From Temnothorax longispinosus (taxonomy: Eukaryota > Arthropoda > Insecta > Hymenoptera > Formicidae): 64,000 nucleotides of DNA. The DNA is taken from the NCBI RefSeq assembly GCF_030848805.1, contig NC_092362.1:13561642-13625641 (forward strand), read 5' to 3'. Shown here in pieces: positions 14,401 to 26,769 of this stretch (positions are counted from its first letter, which is position 1; each line of letters begins with the position of its first letter). The position numbers were made by a program, and so were the translations under genes. The notes beneath the pieces are model-generated. The model made no database searches. It was not told the DNA's origin and worked only from the letters and a program-made list of their open reading frames with translations.

Positions 14401-17400
14401 TCTCGCATTTGCATTTTGATGTCAACGCTTCTAGCCCATCTACATGAAAAGCAAAATGACGAGCCACTTTCTACAAACTTGCTTTGAATTTTATCAAAGG
14501 TAGTTTGTACCAGTTATTTATATCATTCTCATCAGGATTTCGTATTATTCTAATTTTCTTTTATCCACCTGCAAGTAAACCGTAAGTCTCACTGATATGC
14601 GACTTGAAAATCTCCGTGTCATATTAAAATATTTGTCTCTACATTTCTAAAGCTTTTTTCTTGAATATATTGCTCGCAATTTCTCCTTCTCCTCCAAGTA
14701 CCTATTTATGCACATACTGATAAAAAAATAAATTCAGTTTTGACTTTTGCGAATCTTGTAAGATTTAATTATTCCCGCGTATCTATTACGAGAAAGTACG
14801 TTCATTGCATTTTTGGATACCTAAAATACCGATTTCTGAAAGTTTTCGTTCAGATATATCGAGAACATCCTCGTGAAATCGAAGAATCGTCCGACGTCGC
14901 GAATAGCATATTCAAAGGTTTCTCACGCTTGCCGAATGTTGCTTGACGATTTCGTTACTCCAGTTATGTTAATAACTGGGCAAAGTGCAAAACTCGTTCT
15001 CGTTCGAGAGGGAGATGGGGAGGAGGAGGAGGGCGCGTTGCACGATTATGAAATCACCAGACCGGCCCGCTCTGATACCAATAACAAACTCAGATCCGCT
15101 TAAACTTTGCCACTGACACTTGGGTCTGGTGCACAGATCTCGCACCTTACGATCGCTCCATTTCCCGTCGCACGCGCGGAAACATTGACACGGCCGCACG
15201 TTGCCATCACACGTGTGGCAATCGGGTTCGAGAGTCCTGATTCTCGCGTTTATTATACCGTGAAGCCTGTTATCTAACCCGTCCGCGGGGCACACGCGAG
15301 CGCGAGGACGTGCGCGGAGTTGCAGGGAAAAAGAAAATGTTTTGCGTACACGCACGACCACTGGTTGCCGTTTCTTCCGTGATAGCGAAAACGAGGCCTA
15401 AATACGGAACACACACGCGGTATGTCGATACGAAACGTGCAATGCTTGCACGCACGAAAGGGATACTTTCTAACTCGGCCGCTCGTTATTGATTTGAATG
15501 AAAGCTATCTTTTCCAGCGGTTGATTTCGTCGACGATATATCACAGCTAACGGTATTACAGCACGTTGGCGTATAGTATAAATAATTAAATATTGTTGAA
15601 AAATATCAGGAATGATGTTTAAATCAAGATGCCTCTAAAAAGAATCTAATGAGAAATGTCTCTCTATATGAGACTACTTTTATGGTTTTTATCTTTATTC
15701 AGTGAATATTTTTGTGTACGAATTAATGCGAAGACAAATTTGCGACGGAGATAGTCGAGCGGTAAATAAATGTTTTGTCAGTTAACATTCTATTATTTGC
15801 CTCTCGCAAATTCATATTAAATATAAGTCAATATTAATGATATTACGCATTGCAAAAGTTTGTAATTACTGCAAAAATCAGTAGCAGAACACTGAAAGAA
15901 ATAGCGTTAATTTGCGAATAAAAAGTGTGTTATACGTTCACCCGCATGTTTAATTAAGGCACGCTGGAAATTTCTTAAATGAAAGAGAAGCGGCAGCGAA
16001 AGAACGTGAGGTGAAATAGAGTGTAACGAGTAGACAGGTAGTAAACACGTAGCTGGCACCTTAACATAGCTGCACCTAGCTGCAGAGCGAGAGAGAGAGA
16101 GGCGGGGGGAGGGAAGGGGAGTAATAGACGAACAGAGTAAATACAACATATGTGCACACCTCCTAGATTTTATTTTTTACTTATCTATATGACTTTATAA
16201 ACTTTCTCTAAAATCTCCTCGAATGCTACCGCTACTCTCTACAGAAAAATCACGTTATTGCTATTACGTAGAGAAATTTGCTACGCATATGTTATTACAC
16301 TTTCTCGAGTGTGTAGTTTTCTTTCCGCAGAAGGAATTTTCTAAATTATATCCCAACGTACGCGATTTTAATATGATAAAGATCCCATCTCTTATAATGG
16401 GGTGCAACCATATATTGCGATTAAATAAGTATATGGAAACGATCAGCCTTACATAATCCAAAACCGTTTTCTTTTGCCAGTAAAAAGATCTAGGTTTCCA
16501 CAAGTCGTATGGATTTTAAGCAGCCATTACGTGAACAATTTCTTTATGTTCTAAGTTTAATCCTAGACATACTTAAAAGGTCAATTTCATTGACTTCTAA
16601 GGTGTGGCCCAAGTAGCTGGAGGCCACGTTGTAAGTAAAATCTCTAGCATCTTAGTTTTAATCGAGCCAAATGTTATAAGATTCAAAGAAATAAGCCGAC
16701 TGATTATTAACTCGAGATGACGAAAAGACAAGAAAATTTTAATTGTATCCTTGACAAATAATTCGAGGTTTACGTGAAATTTTGGGCCATGTCTCAGTTG
16801 TTATAATACTTCATAGTTACAGATATTATAATAATTCTCTGCGGGAAAAGAAATATCTAGGTATATCGAATTTTCAAAAACTACGTAGACGATGTGGGGG
16901 AGATTGGGGCTGGTTGTTACAGGGGTAAAATAATACAGCTATTAAAAGTAGGTTCATGAAACCGTCTATAAGAAACGCTAGATTATAGCGATAAACGCAT
17001 TTTGAAGCTAAATAATCATACATTTCATAATTGTTGGCGTTTTTTAGACGGTTTCATGATGAACTTGCATTTTATAGCTGTATCATTTTACCCCTGTAAT
17101 AACCAGCCCCAGTCTTCCTTACTGTCGCAGACTTTATGTGAGCTCTATATATCGAAGAGATAAACGATCGCGCGTCGTTGCGAATGTGGAGTGTGGAGCT
17201 AGGACTCCGGCTTCGTAACGCGAATTTCCGTTGGGCAATCGCGGTGTTTCCTTCGGGGAGCAGAATTAATACATTACATTCTTGGCCTCCGAACGACGTG
17301 TCGGACTTTCCCAATCTCACGATTTCTCGCTCGCGATGTTGCGAGGCGTCTCTGATAACCACCGCCCGTGGAGGATCATCGGATTGGGAGGCGTCCGGAT

Positions 17401-20400
17401 GCAATTATCACAAGTTCCCGGACGCCTCCCTGAGACGCAAGGTAGGTCACCCGTGGGGTTTTAGTGGGTAGGCTACGCGCGGCGAACTTTATTAAATCCG
17501 TCGCGCGTGGAACCCACACTCCCCTCGTCCTCTCCCCGGAGGGCGGGGGGGGTCTTCCCCTCCATAACACCTGGAGGGGCTCTGGGTCACATACCTGTCC
17601 TGACTTCAGCCAGAACAGGGAGCCCAGAGTTGAAGATTTCCCCACGTAAAAAAAAAAAAAAAAAAAAAAATCATCGGATGGACGGATGGGCGCGTCGCGA
17701 ATCAGATCCGATTGAGAGAAAAGGCATCGGCACCTCCGGGAAACGAGACGCACGGGGAAGGTCATCTGCGAGCTCCGCGCGCCTGTATTTCTCAACACGA
17801 TATCGACGCTCCGAATTCCTCGATCGCATGCATGAGGAACGGCGAAAACGAAAGAGAGAAAGAAGGCGCGCCGCAAGAAGGCGCATTACGACGAGGCGTA
17901 CGCGTGAAAACGGAAAGCGCGGAGGATCTAATACCATCCTCGAAGTGGGTCAAGTATTAATCAAACATTCGATACGGATTAATTGATCACCTCGTCAACT
18001 ACTTTGCAAATGCATGCACCGGAACGGATTTAACGTTCATCTCTCCTTTTCAATCAATACCTTTCGTTCAGAAATATTTTCATATTTCAATTTGTATAAT
18101 TACATATTTTTGATTATTATATTTATTCTCCGAAACTTTTTAACGTCGGATTATTATTATTGAAGATATTTATTCGTCGTCGTGCAAACAAGACTTTTAT
18201 CACGATCCTCCCTTACAATGCGCAATCCCTGCAATTTATATTCCAGATCTGCGTACGCATTTGGCGTTTCAAGGTGCGTGAGGACTACTCCTCCGCGCGG
18301 CCGTGACAAGGCAGCAGCGCGCGCGTGCGATTGCGACAAAATATCATCGCGATATCGACGCTGCTCCTCGCAAAGCGAAGAGACGGCGGAAAATCTCTCG
18401 GTCGGGAATGCTCTCGGTATTTTTACGCTGATCCGATACGTTCCATTCAGCTGGAATCGCACGCGCAAATTTTTTTCCCCCCGTCGTGGTTGTCCCGGCC
18501 TCAGGAGCCAACCCGTTAGGACAGTCTAAATGTGGAAGGTCGTTCGTTGGCACCGGCACCGGCCGCAGCCCGGCCCTTAACACCGTCGAAATTCCTGGGA
18601 CCTTTAGCGCCAGCCTCGAAACGCCCTCGTGATGAACAAAGACGCCGAGAAAGAGACAAGAGGGAGGTAGGAGAGCAAGAATTGGAATGCGAAGCGGAGC
18701 GAAAAGGAGCTTGGCCGGACGACCGCGCTCGTCCGCGTGACGTAGGGATTATTTTGGGATCGCGCGCGGATTCGAACAGCAGATCAGAGGAGGACCCGCC
18801 GCGGTCGTTTCACTTTCTACCGGATCGGAAATTTTCGAGCGGGGCAAAAGTTGCCTCGACCTTTTCGAGGAAGCCTCGCGCGCCGCGCGAGATTTCATTA
18901 AAGTCACGCGCGATTGCGAGAAACTTTCACGGATTGATGCCTCGTCGTAGTCACCGATTGCCGCCGGTTTTTCAATTCTACAAAAAATAACGGATCCTGA
19001 CTTGAAAATAATCGATTTAAAGATAGCGATTTTTTCGTTTCTCTTTTCAAGATAAAAAATATCAGACATTTCTGTTTGCGTTTGACATTAAAAAGATGAA
19101 TCTTGATTGCTTTTTAAATACTTTTTAAATGCTTTTTAAATGTTGCGTTAAATTAGGTAACTTCTTCAGCCTGCATGGATATTGATGTACGTCTTGAGCA
19201 AGATCGTCAGTGGACTGTGTGTGTGTGTGTGTGTGTGTGCCTCGATGCTTCTCGGGTAGAATAAAAAATTTGTTCTTCATTAAACCACGAAAGACGTCCA
19301 ACATTGAAAGATGACAAGTTGCGACATGTCCAGCAGCGACATAGCTTCTGCGAAATAATAATCAATTTCGTATCCAATTGCCGAGAGACGGAGAGACAAT
19401 GTAATACTCTGAGATAATCCGCGTAACTGCAGAAATCTTGCAAATTGTGCAAATTCGCGAGACCTTAATGACAGCGTCGCGTGCGTTCACGTTCACCTCG
19501 GAAATCTCAGAATGCGAACAACGAATGCGCGTTTCTCGCACGTCCATGCGTAACGCGTGGCGCGATTGTTCGACAATCATTTGCCAATCCGTCGTGTTCG
19601 CGTGCGTCCGACGATAAGCGTAACAATGGCGAACAAAGGCAAGGTTGCGAAGGATGGCTGCGCCCGCATAGCGCTCGGTATTACAAATCGCGACGCGACG
19701 GGGGGAAAGGGAGTCCGTTCGACAAGGGCGCGGTACCGCGATAGCCCGTCGTCCATTAGGTCCCCGACAATAAGGTCCCGAGTCCGGCGCTCGCTGTCGC
19801 CACTCCGCACTCCGCAACCGTATCGCAATTCTATTGTATCGCGGATCGCGCGCTTACCACTGCCGCGGAATTACGTGGCGCGGGCAAACATCGCGGTCGG
19901 CTCGTGACCGCCGACCATTCGGACCATTATCCGCGCGCGAACGACGCGACGTTCCGTTCTGCGGTTGCGGCAAGGGGATATTTTCGAGTATCGAGTGGCT
20001 ACGGCCGCGGCCGCGTCAGACGCCGGATCGAGGGAACGAGTAAGACTCCTGGCATTTCGCAAGAGACGCGCGGGTTGTCGCGGATAGATTCTGTCATTTC
20101 CTGACGGTGATTCCTACGCTGTTAGTTAAATATCAAAGAATGTTATTTTTAACCACCACATTTTTTTCTGTGCCGAAATTTATTATTTTAACTCCATTGG
20201 TTTGAGTTAAATTAATAGTATTTTAATTAAATTAACGACATATATATATTAAGTAGAAGCAGTGGCGATCTATAGGAATGGTTAAAAATGACTGAAATTG
20301 AGTGTACTTGAACAGTGTATGACTATAATGTAGATCAACCTTTCATCTGGAAAGGTCCAAGCACTTTTCCAGCTACTGGTGATTAAAAATAAGGAGACAA

Positions 20401-21647
20401 TAAATTTTATCGGAGGCTCCAAGTAATGATAGTATATAGTATATTTTGATTTCGATCGATTTCAAGAGCGCATCTCGATAGAATTTTCACTTGAGGAAAC
20501 TCGCGTTGGACGACGACTTCCCTTGATATGCACGCCGAAGAAGGATTGGCGTCAAACCGACCACCTGTCATTCAAGTATAATGAGGTAAAAGTAGGACAC
20601 GCCGCATAAGTATGAACAATACGTAGCGTCGACTGTAAGGCGGATTTTGAGATTCCACCGGTTCTTAATCCTGATATAAGCTCGCTTTAACTCAGCGGGC
20701 GTACGACGTTACAAATCCTCAAACGTTCGAAGACTACTAGCGTGCGAAAAAAATCGCACACGTCGCGAATTTACGGATTCGTAGCCGTAAGTACATCTAC
20801 GCGCGTAACGAACGAAAGAATTCGAGGAGCTATGCACACGAACGTATGGAATAGAAGATTGAAAAATGTATGAATATTTGGCACGTACACGTTTGGTGCT
20901 CGATTAATCTCGATCGTGGGAACAAAAATTCACGCGTGTCAACCTTTCTCGAAGATTATGGATTATCCTAATCGCGCATGAATTTGTAGCTAGAACACAG
21001 TTAAATATTAAAGAATGAATATTAAACTAATACCTTGAGTTAAACATTGTGTTTATTTCAACTACCATGCGTGGGGTAGTAGATAGTTGGCAAAATTTAT
21101 TATTTAAACACAAAATATTATTATTTCACGTCCAATGGTTTAGTTAACGTAACATTATTTTAATTAAATTAACGACATGTTGAGGAGGAGCAGTGGCGAC
21201 CTATAGGAATGCTTAAAAATGGCTGAAATTAAATTTGACACTACGCCGTTAACAGTATAAAAGACCCCTACGCCACGCGCGCTGGTGCCGTCCAACGATA
21301 GACCATAACGTTCAGATCGTGCGTGCGTGCAAAGGTCCGAAACCTCTGATCAGTCGCTCGCGTCCCGTCACTCGTGCTCGCCTCGGTTAAATATCCTTCA
21401 CATTCACCGAGAAGCGTATCCATGAAAGGCTCGCGAGCGTCATTATAATGACAAGCGGAACGCGAAGCGGGCGCGGGTGCTTTAAATAACTCGCGGTTTA
21501 GCACCGGAAGTTTCTCGGCGGGGTGGTCCACCCTAGTGAGAACTTACCCTCTTGATGACCGGCGGCGACGAGCGCGCAGACCAGCAGCAGACGAAAGAGG
21601 AGGACCTGGCCGCGCGAGGCGGTCGCTCCTCGTCGACACCTCGGCAT
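5075..21647 (-). CDS. Mucin-like type I membrane protein with SEA domain (family not named)
   Basis: Nine coding exons in gene order: 21548-21647, 8983-9498, 7788-8790, 6872-7531, 6344-6662, 6182-6252, 5787-5980, 5331-5710 and 5075-5248. They join in phase to 1138 aa. Exon 1 encodes a signal peptide (basic start, then LLFRLLLVCALVAAG). Exons 2-4 give a long acidic, Ser/Thr-rich, mucin-like ectodomain with poly-Glu and poly-Thr runs. It carries about five copies of a motif like DISAFLPPGY..KK (clear at about residues 573-586, 607-619 and 665-680). Exons 5-7 form a SEA domain (about 815-950) whose GSILV site (Gly892-Ser893) matches the family's self-cleavage motif. A transmembrane helix follows at about 975-998, then a Tyr-rich tail of about 140 aa. 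A role in cell-surface or cuticle-facing adhesion is inference. The unspliced frames over exons 5-6 and 8-9 are intron read-through. Confidence 0.82.
16898..17118. repeat. Short inverted-repeat (MITE-like) element
   Basis: The ends are inverted complements over roughly 95 bases with scattered mismatches and small gaps. The left arm runs GGGGCTGGTTGTTACAGG and onward; the right arm ends with its complement near 17113. About 20-30 bases of unpaired AT-rich DNA lie between. The element has no coding capacity and no clear target duplication, and lies inside intron 1 of the SEA-domain gene. Confidence 0.6.
17385..17670 (+). mobile_element. Poly(A)-tailed retroposon (SINE or truncated LINE 3' end) with 10-bp target duplication
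   Basis: A 286-bp insertion ends in about 23 A residues (17648-17670). The 10-mer ATCATCGGAT stands immediately before it (17375-17384), and TCATCGGAT follows the A tail, the last A serving as the first base. This is the signature of target-primed reverse transcription. The body carries GTGGGGTTTTAGTGGGTAGG and a GC-rich segment with CTGGGTCACATACC that resembles 3' ends of insect non-LTR elements. It has no coding frame of its own. Family assignment is inference; the target duplication and tail are seen directly. Confidence 0.75.
19217..19239. repeat. (GT)n microsatellite
   Basis: An uninterrupted TG dinucleotide run inside intron 1 of the SEA-domain gene, likely length-polymorphic. Confidence 0.9.
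20121..20299 (+). repeat. Dispersed repeat, copy A
   Basis: This shares GTTAAATAT.AAAGAATG at its start and ATTTTAATTAAATTAACGAC, then AGCAGTGGCGA.CTATAGGAATG and AAAAATG.CTGAAATT at its end, with copy B (20997-21231) in the same orientation. The CAGTGGCG segment resembles hAT-type ends, but no target duplication or second terminus is clear, so the class is undecided. Confidence 0.6.
20997..21231 (+). repeat. Dispersed repeat, copy B
   Basis: This is the second copy of the repeat at 20121-20299, about 55 bases longer because of extra sequence in its first half. It lies about 315 bases from exon 1 of the SEA-domain gene, on the intron side. The two copies differ by many substitutions and indels, so they are old. 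Confidence 0.6.
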
Positions 21648-24600
21648 CTTCGCGGACCCCGTCCTCGATGAGTGGCTTGCACGCGGCGGGTGCCCTACGG
21701 GGTCACTCGCAGCTCATCGCGCGACCAAGAGCGACCGACCGGTCCCCATTCGACGCGGATGTCGCGTCAGCGGATCCGCGCGCCAGCGGACGTGTCAACT
21801 GTCAGTGCCGTTAGCCGCACGCGGGAAGGACCATCGCCGTCAGGCCGAAGAACGGCGCGTTCGTACGCGAGCGCGGCACGTTTGTCACTGGCCAGGGTAG
21901 AGCGGGTAGAGCGGGTAGAAAGCAAAATCCGACTTTCACTTGGCCGAGGCGCGAGCGAGCTCGAGGCGGAGCTGGCACGTCGAGGCCGCCAGGATCCACC
22001 GTCCCTTCCAACGGCCTATGGATCCCTCCTCCGTCTTCTCCTCCTCCTTCTCTTTCTCCTTCTCGGTAAAATCGAGACGGGTCTTGCCCGCTGCGTGCGT
22101 TTTGGCGCTCGTGAAAATGATCGGGGACAGGACGCGACAGCAGGACCGACGGGCAAAGGGGTACGTCGACGACGATTCCCCGATGACAATGGCTGGCGGT
22201 CCATCCGCCCTGATGACGTTCTTAGCGCCTCACGGGAATCGCGCGCGGGGAAACACCAGTTCTGCATCTCTGCGCCTTTCCATTTGCATGACTTTTAGCT
22301 TCGCGCCGGGATTGGAGTTAACTCGAGTCGACGGCTCCGATAAAACGGAATTAAGCACTTGACGCACGCAGAAGTCGATGTGCACCAACGTCTCGAAGAA
22401 TTGAAAAATATATGAAGACATATAATTTATATATTTTTTAAAATAAATTATTTTGGGTAAACGTATACTTATATCGGTTTACACGTTAACCTTAATTTAT
22501 TCTGTATGATCTACATCTAATTAAATGAATCACTTTCAAGTTTCTTATTCTCTGATTACATATCACAAAGAGATATATTTTTGTGTTTTCCCACCCCTCT
22601 ACTTTTCACGTCGTTACGGAAGCAGAGTTAATCATCAGAGTCGACACATAATACAAATTAAATGTCAAGTAGATATGACAAGTCGGCTGGATGGAAAGTA
22701 CCTGTCGCGTTTCACACAGCGATGGCATATAAAGTATCTTAAAAATGTTTTTAAAAAATGTTTCATTATTTAAAAGCAAGATCTCTTTCTCTCTCTCTTT
22801 CTTCACATTCAGTAAAAAAGGCGCAAGGACTTGAATTTAGAATAAAATTACCAAAGCAAATTTTGTCTTCTTTTTATATACATAGAATACATATATATTG
22901 AGATTCTTTATTTTTCAAATTAATTTTACCAATAATTTTCAGTGCGCTTTATATGACAAATCGATTTATTCAATTTAGATGTAATTTATATATCTTTCTG
23001 CCTATGTTTTCGATTCTTTAAATCTCTTAAAGATACGGATCGGCACTTAATTACTACTAATGTACGCTCATGCATGCGGATATCGCCAAGTATTAATAAG
23101 ATCATCTTGTTACTTCTAACTGTTCACCTTGATTCTTCATTTCTGGAAACAGGTCCATCGATGAAGCCAAATGGCTCTCTCAGGATCGACGACCATGAAG
23201 GCGAAGACACGCTGAGAGATCACTATTTTCTCGGTCGAGCGAACGGCCGATGAACGTTGAACGAACTCTCAAATTCTATAGCGAAAACAATCCTTTTGCT
23301 TGCAAATTATTCGTCGCGAAAACGTTGCACACGCTCTCTGAGCGACAGTGTCGTTTTCATCCTAAATATAATACTTCTGCAACAAAAGTGTGTATCTTCA
23401 GAAAAAGAAAAAGACTTCAGTGTGCGAAAGAAACATTCAAGATCTACAAAGACGATGTAACGATGCCGATTTGCACTCCACGTGGAGCGAGCCTCGATCG
23501 TACTAATAACAGGAAACGCTGCTGCAATAATCTATCTAATCGATCGCGTTACTCGAACAGTGAGAAATACGATTCACCGCCGGCGAGCCGGGGAATCGGA
23601 TTTCAGGGTCTCCCACGGCATTTCCTCGACCTCCGGGCAGGCCTTCGCAAAAATCTGCTCTCTCAAGTCCATCCTGTTACCCCACCCGTTCGTTAACCCT
23701 CACCGGTCGCGCCTGACCTTTACCAGGTCCGCCCGTACTTAACGTCGAACGTACAGATTGATTCACATCCGGACAGAGGCAGAGGCAAAAAGGCGTAGCA
23801 AGGTCGGGACAGCCGGGAGAAAGTCGGCGTCGTCGCGTGATGTACGTCGATCGGTGATGATCGCTCCGGTATCCTTTCTATGTATCACGCTTGGTATGAT
23901 TAAATCCGAAGTCCGTTCTCACTTTTGTCGCCAAGTGGAAGATCATTGCGCGTCGTTCACGCGAGATTTTGTTTTCTTAAAATAATCAGAAAAAAACTTA
24001 TATAATCCTCAATTATATTATTATATAATTCTCCTGATCCCCTAATTATATTGTCAAGTGAACGTACTTCGATCGCAGTTCAGTTTCAGTGAGAATGCAC
24101 TTTTCGAAATGCTGAAAAATAATAACGTTTTTAAACAAAGTTGAAGGCAGCCTCTCTTTATAAAGAAGATGAAAAGATTTCAGACTGATGCTTACTCAGC
24201 AAATATCTCTACGACGCTTACACAATAAAGGCAACGAGTATTAACTAAAAGCAAAAGAAATACGTGCCTTCTCATAAAGACCAGTGTCACTCTCGCGACA
24301 TCCCGAATATTTTATCGTTGTAAGAGGCTTTGCTTTCCACGAGTGCCGCGGCGGTCTTCCGTCGCGAGCACGCAGGCTGGGATGTTAAAATTTCGTAATA
24401 AGGATTCCGTGAGAATCCCAAAGTGAGACTCTGCTCCACTCTGCCCTCAATTGTTTCACGCGCGCGTTACCTAATGACGTAATAACGCTCGGCTACGTAG
24501 GAGTATATAGGAGTTCACCGGCTGTTTAGCTTATATACCGATTTATATTCTTACCGCGATAGCAGGAAGTGCAACGCGCCGTTGTGTATCGTAACGGTAC

Positions 24601-25475
24601 ACCGCGAGGGATATATAATGTAGATATCCGCCTGGGCGTTTATTAGACAACGATACCTGTCGATACCTGTTCCGATAAACGTTATCGCGAACACACGCGA
24701 GAAATGTTCCACGGCTACAAATTTTTATGTAGATGTAGGCACTAGATGGAACGTGTGTCTGCGCGATCGAATCTGTAATAACGTACGCGCTATATTGAAA
24801 CAATGTATAATACAAAAAGGGGAACAAGACAGTTACATAAGAAATATATACATACATATAAAAAATATATATATATATATGATACAAATAAAAATATATT
24901 GATTTAGTGACAGCATTCTGCTTGCTATTATTTCGTTTAATGTTATTTGGAATTTTTTTTAGGATTCTACACATTCGGAATAATGTATATATGTATTGTA
25001 CGTTTTGGAAAAATCAATGGAGTGTTTTCTGTCAATATATTACTCTCATTTTTAAACAATTCATTTTTCAATTACCGTAATGCTTGGCGTTCGAAACATC
25101 AACAGACGTAATATCCGTCGTGAAATCGTCTCGCTTCATATCCAGCATTGAATTCTTCGATATTAGAATCTTTAATATTCAAGCATTGAAATCACCGAGA
25201 TTTATCGTATTGATCCATAAGGCACACGTTTCGAATCAAAATCATGTTAGTGTCGCCATCTAAGACACATCACCAGAACTAACTAACGAAACTTATTGCC
25301 ATCTTATCAAGTTAATTCTTGTAAAAACAAATTAATAAATTAGAATAATTAGATACTTTGTGAAATGTAATAAAAATTTTTAATATAAACTGGAACAGTA
25401 TCCTTATTGATTAATCGCGCTAACGAGAAAAAAAAAGAAAATTCAATTGATTAATTCTCCTGCTTTACAAATTAT
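21648..25475. other. Intergenic region upstream of the SEA-domain gene
   Basis: The first 700 bases are GC- and CpG-rich and should carry the promoter and 5' UTR of the minus-strand SEA gene. No minus-strand TATA box is obvious. The rest grows AT-rich and holds no gene I can support. Open frames here, including one of 208 codons at 21672-22298, have biased composition and no domain. Confidence 0.5.
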
Positions 25476-25636
25476 ATGCCCGATCTACAATAGCTGTAGT
25501 AAGCTGTAGTAAGCCTCAAGATGTAAGAAATTGACCAATCACAGTCGATTATTCTCCTCACATTCGCCTGTAATTGGTCAATTTCTTACGGCTTGAGGCT
25601 TACTACAGCTTACTACAGCTATTGTAGATCGGGCAT
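25476..25636. mobile_element. MITE with 64-bp terminal inverted repeats
   Basis: A 161-bp palindromic element. The left end begins ATGCCCGATCTACAATAGC and the right end is its inverted complement; the 64-base arms differ at only two positions. About 33 bases lie between them. The arms hold two tandem copies of AGCTGTAGTA. The flanks read TAT on both sides, compatible with a 2-3 bp target duplication. There is no coding capacity, and the high arm identity suggests a fairly recent insertion. Confidence 0.8.
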
Positions 25637-26319
25637 TATCCTCACGCGTGTCTTTATGTAAAAAACAAAAGCATTTGGCTGATGTTATATATATGTACAT
25701 CCTGAACAAAATACTAGATTATGTATTTTGAAAATAGGGTAGTGTCAATGTCAAGAGCCAAAGGATTACTGGAATAATGTAATTTGTTTAATGACAAAAT
25801 AGTAATATCTTTTAATGATTTTACAATAACCATTAACTTTATTATTGAAAAATCAGTACGACGTTCTCCCAATCTTTCTTATTCCACTTTAATTCGCGTA
25901 AATTTAGATGAGACAAGCGTATCGAATACATTGCAGTTCTTGCACCGTAAAATAATTATGTTACACACGTTTACCGACATTCTGTGAAGTTTAATATTAT
26001 TCAACAATAATATAATATTATATGCTTGCGCTACAATATCTCATAATGCAATACAATCTCACAGTTGTGTAGATGTGGCATTTAATTATTTTATTGAATC
26101 CTATACAGGCAATAATTCAGTGTGTAAAGTAATTCAATTTAACTACAGCTAAATTCATTCATTTCTGTTACTGTTATGCGTCATATGTGTATGATGATTC
26201 GATGTAGATCATTCTTCAACTGAAACAGAAACAGAGATGTTTAGTATAGAAACAGATGTTGCCGTTGTTTAAGAAAACAAAATGTTAAGGTTTGTTATCT
26301 TTGTTCTGTGTATTGAAAT

Positions 26320-26734
26320 TTACTTTGTAGTTGATCTTCTCGATGGTTCTGAAGCAGTAGGAGGTGGTGGAGGACCCCTACGTGCTAACTCTTCCAGATA
26401 GCCCATTAGTAATCGAGTCCGTTCAGCGGCTGCAGCCTCGAGCACGAGAAATCGACGATCCTTTCTAAGAATTTCTTCGATCTCTGCTAAATGCGTACTA
26501 TTCTCTTGAACCTTTTTGTACGTTTTGTCAGTGATTAGTTTCGTTTCCTGAAAACGACACATTTTCTTGACCAACAGTTTTACCGGGTTTTTAAACGGTA
26601 TATCGCGAGTTTTAATTAAACGCACCTGTAGGAGCTCCCTAAAGTCAGCTTTGGCAGCAACGAGTTTGTCCTTGATATATTCCTTAAACTCCTTTTCGCA
26701 TTTCTAAAACGATAAAAAAATATATGGATAAAGT

Positions 26735-26769
<35 letters not shown>

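Larger units (their letters stand above)
9499..21547 (-). other. 12-kb first intron of the SEA-domain mucin gene
   Basis: The intron is bounded by a consensus donor (GTAAGTT, 21541-21547) and acceptor (ending CAG at 9499-9501). The phases of exon 1 and exon 2 fit exactly: exon 1 supplies one base and exon 2 two. Much of it is CpG-rich with long meaningless open frames. It holds an inverted repeat (16898-17118), a retroposon (17385-17670) and two copies of a dispersed repeat (20121-20299, 20997-21231). It also has simple repeats: GGCC units at about 11705-11729, CT at about 11472-11494 and GT at 19217-19239. I see no nested gene that I can support. Confidence 0.75.

Noticed and set aside
21672..22298. 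208-codon plus-strand open frame after a TATA box
   Set aside because: Biased Arg/Ser/Leu composition, no signal or domain, and it lies over the presumed promoter of the minus-strand gene.
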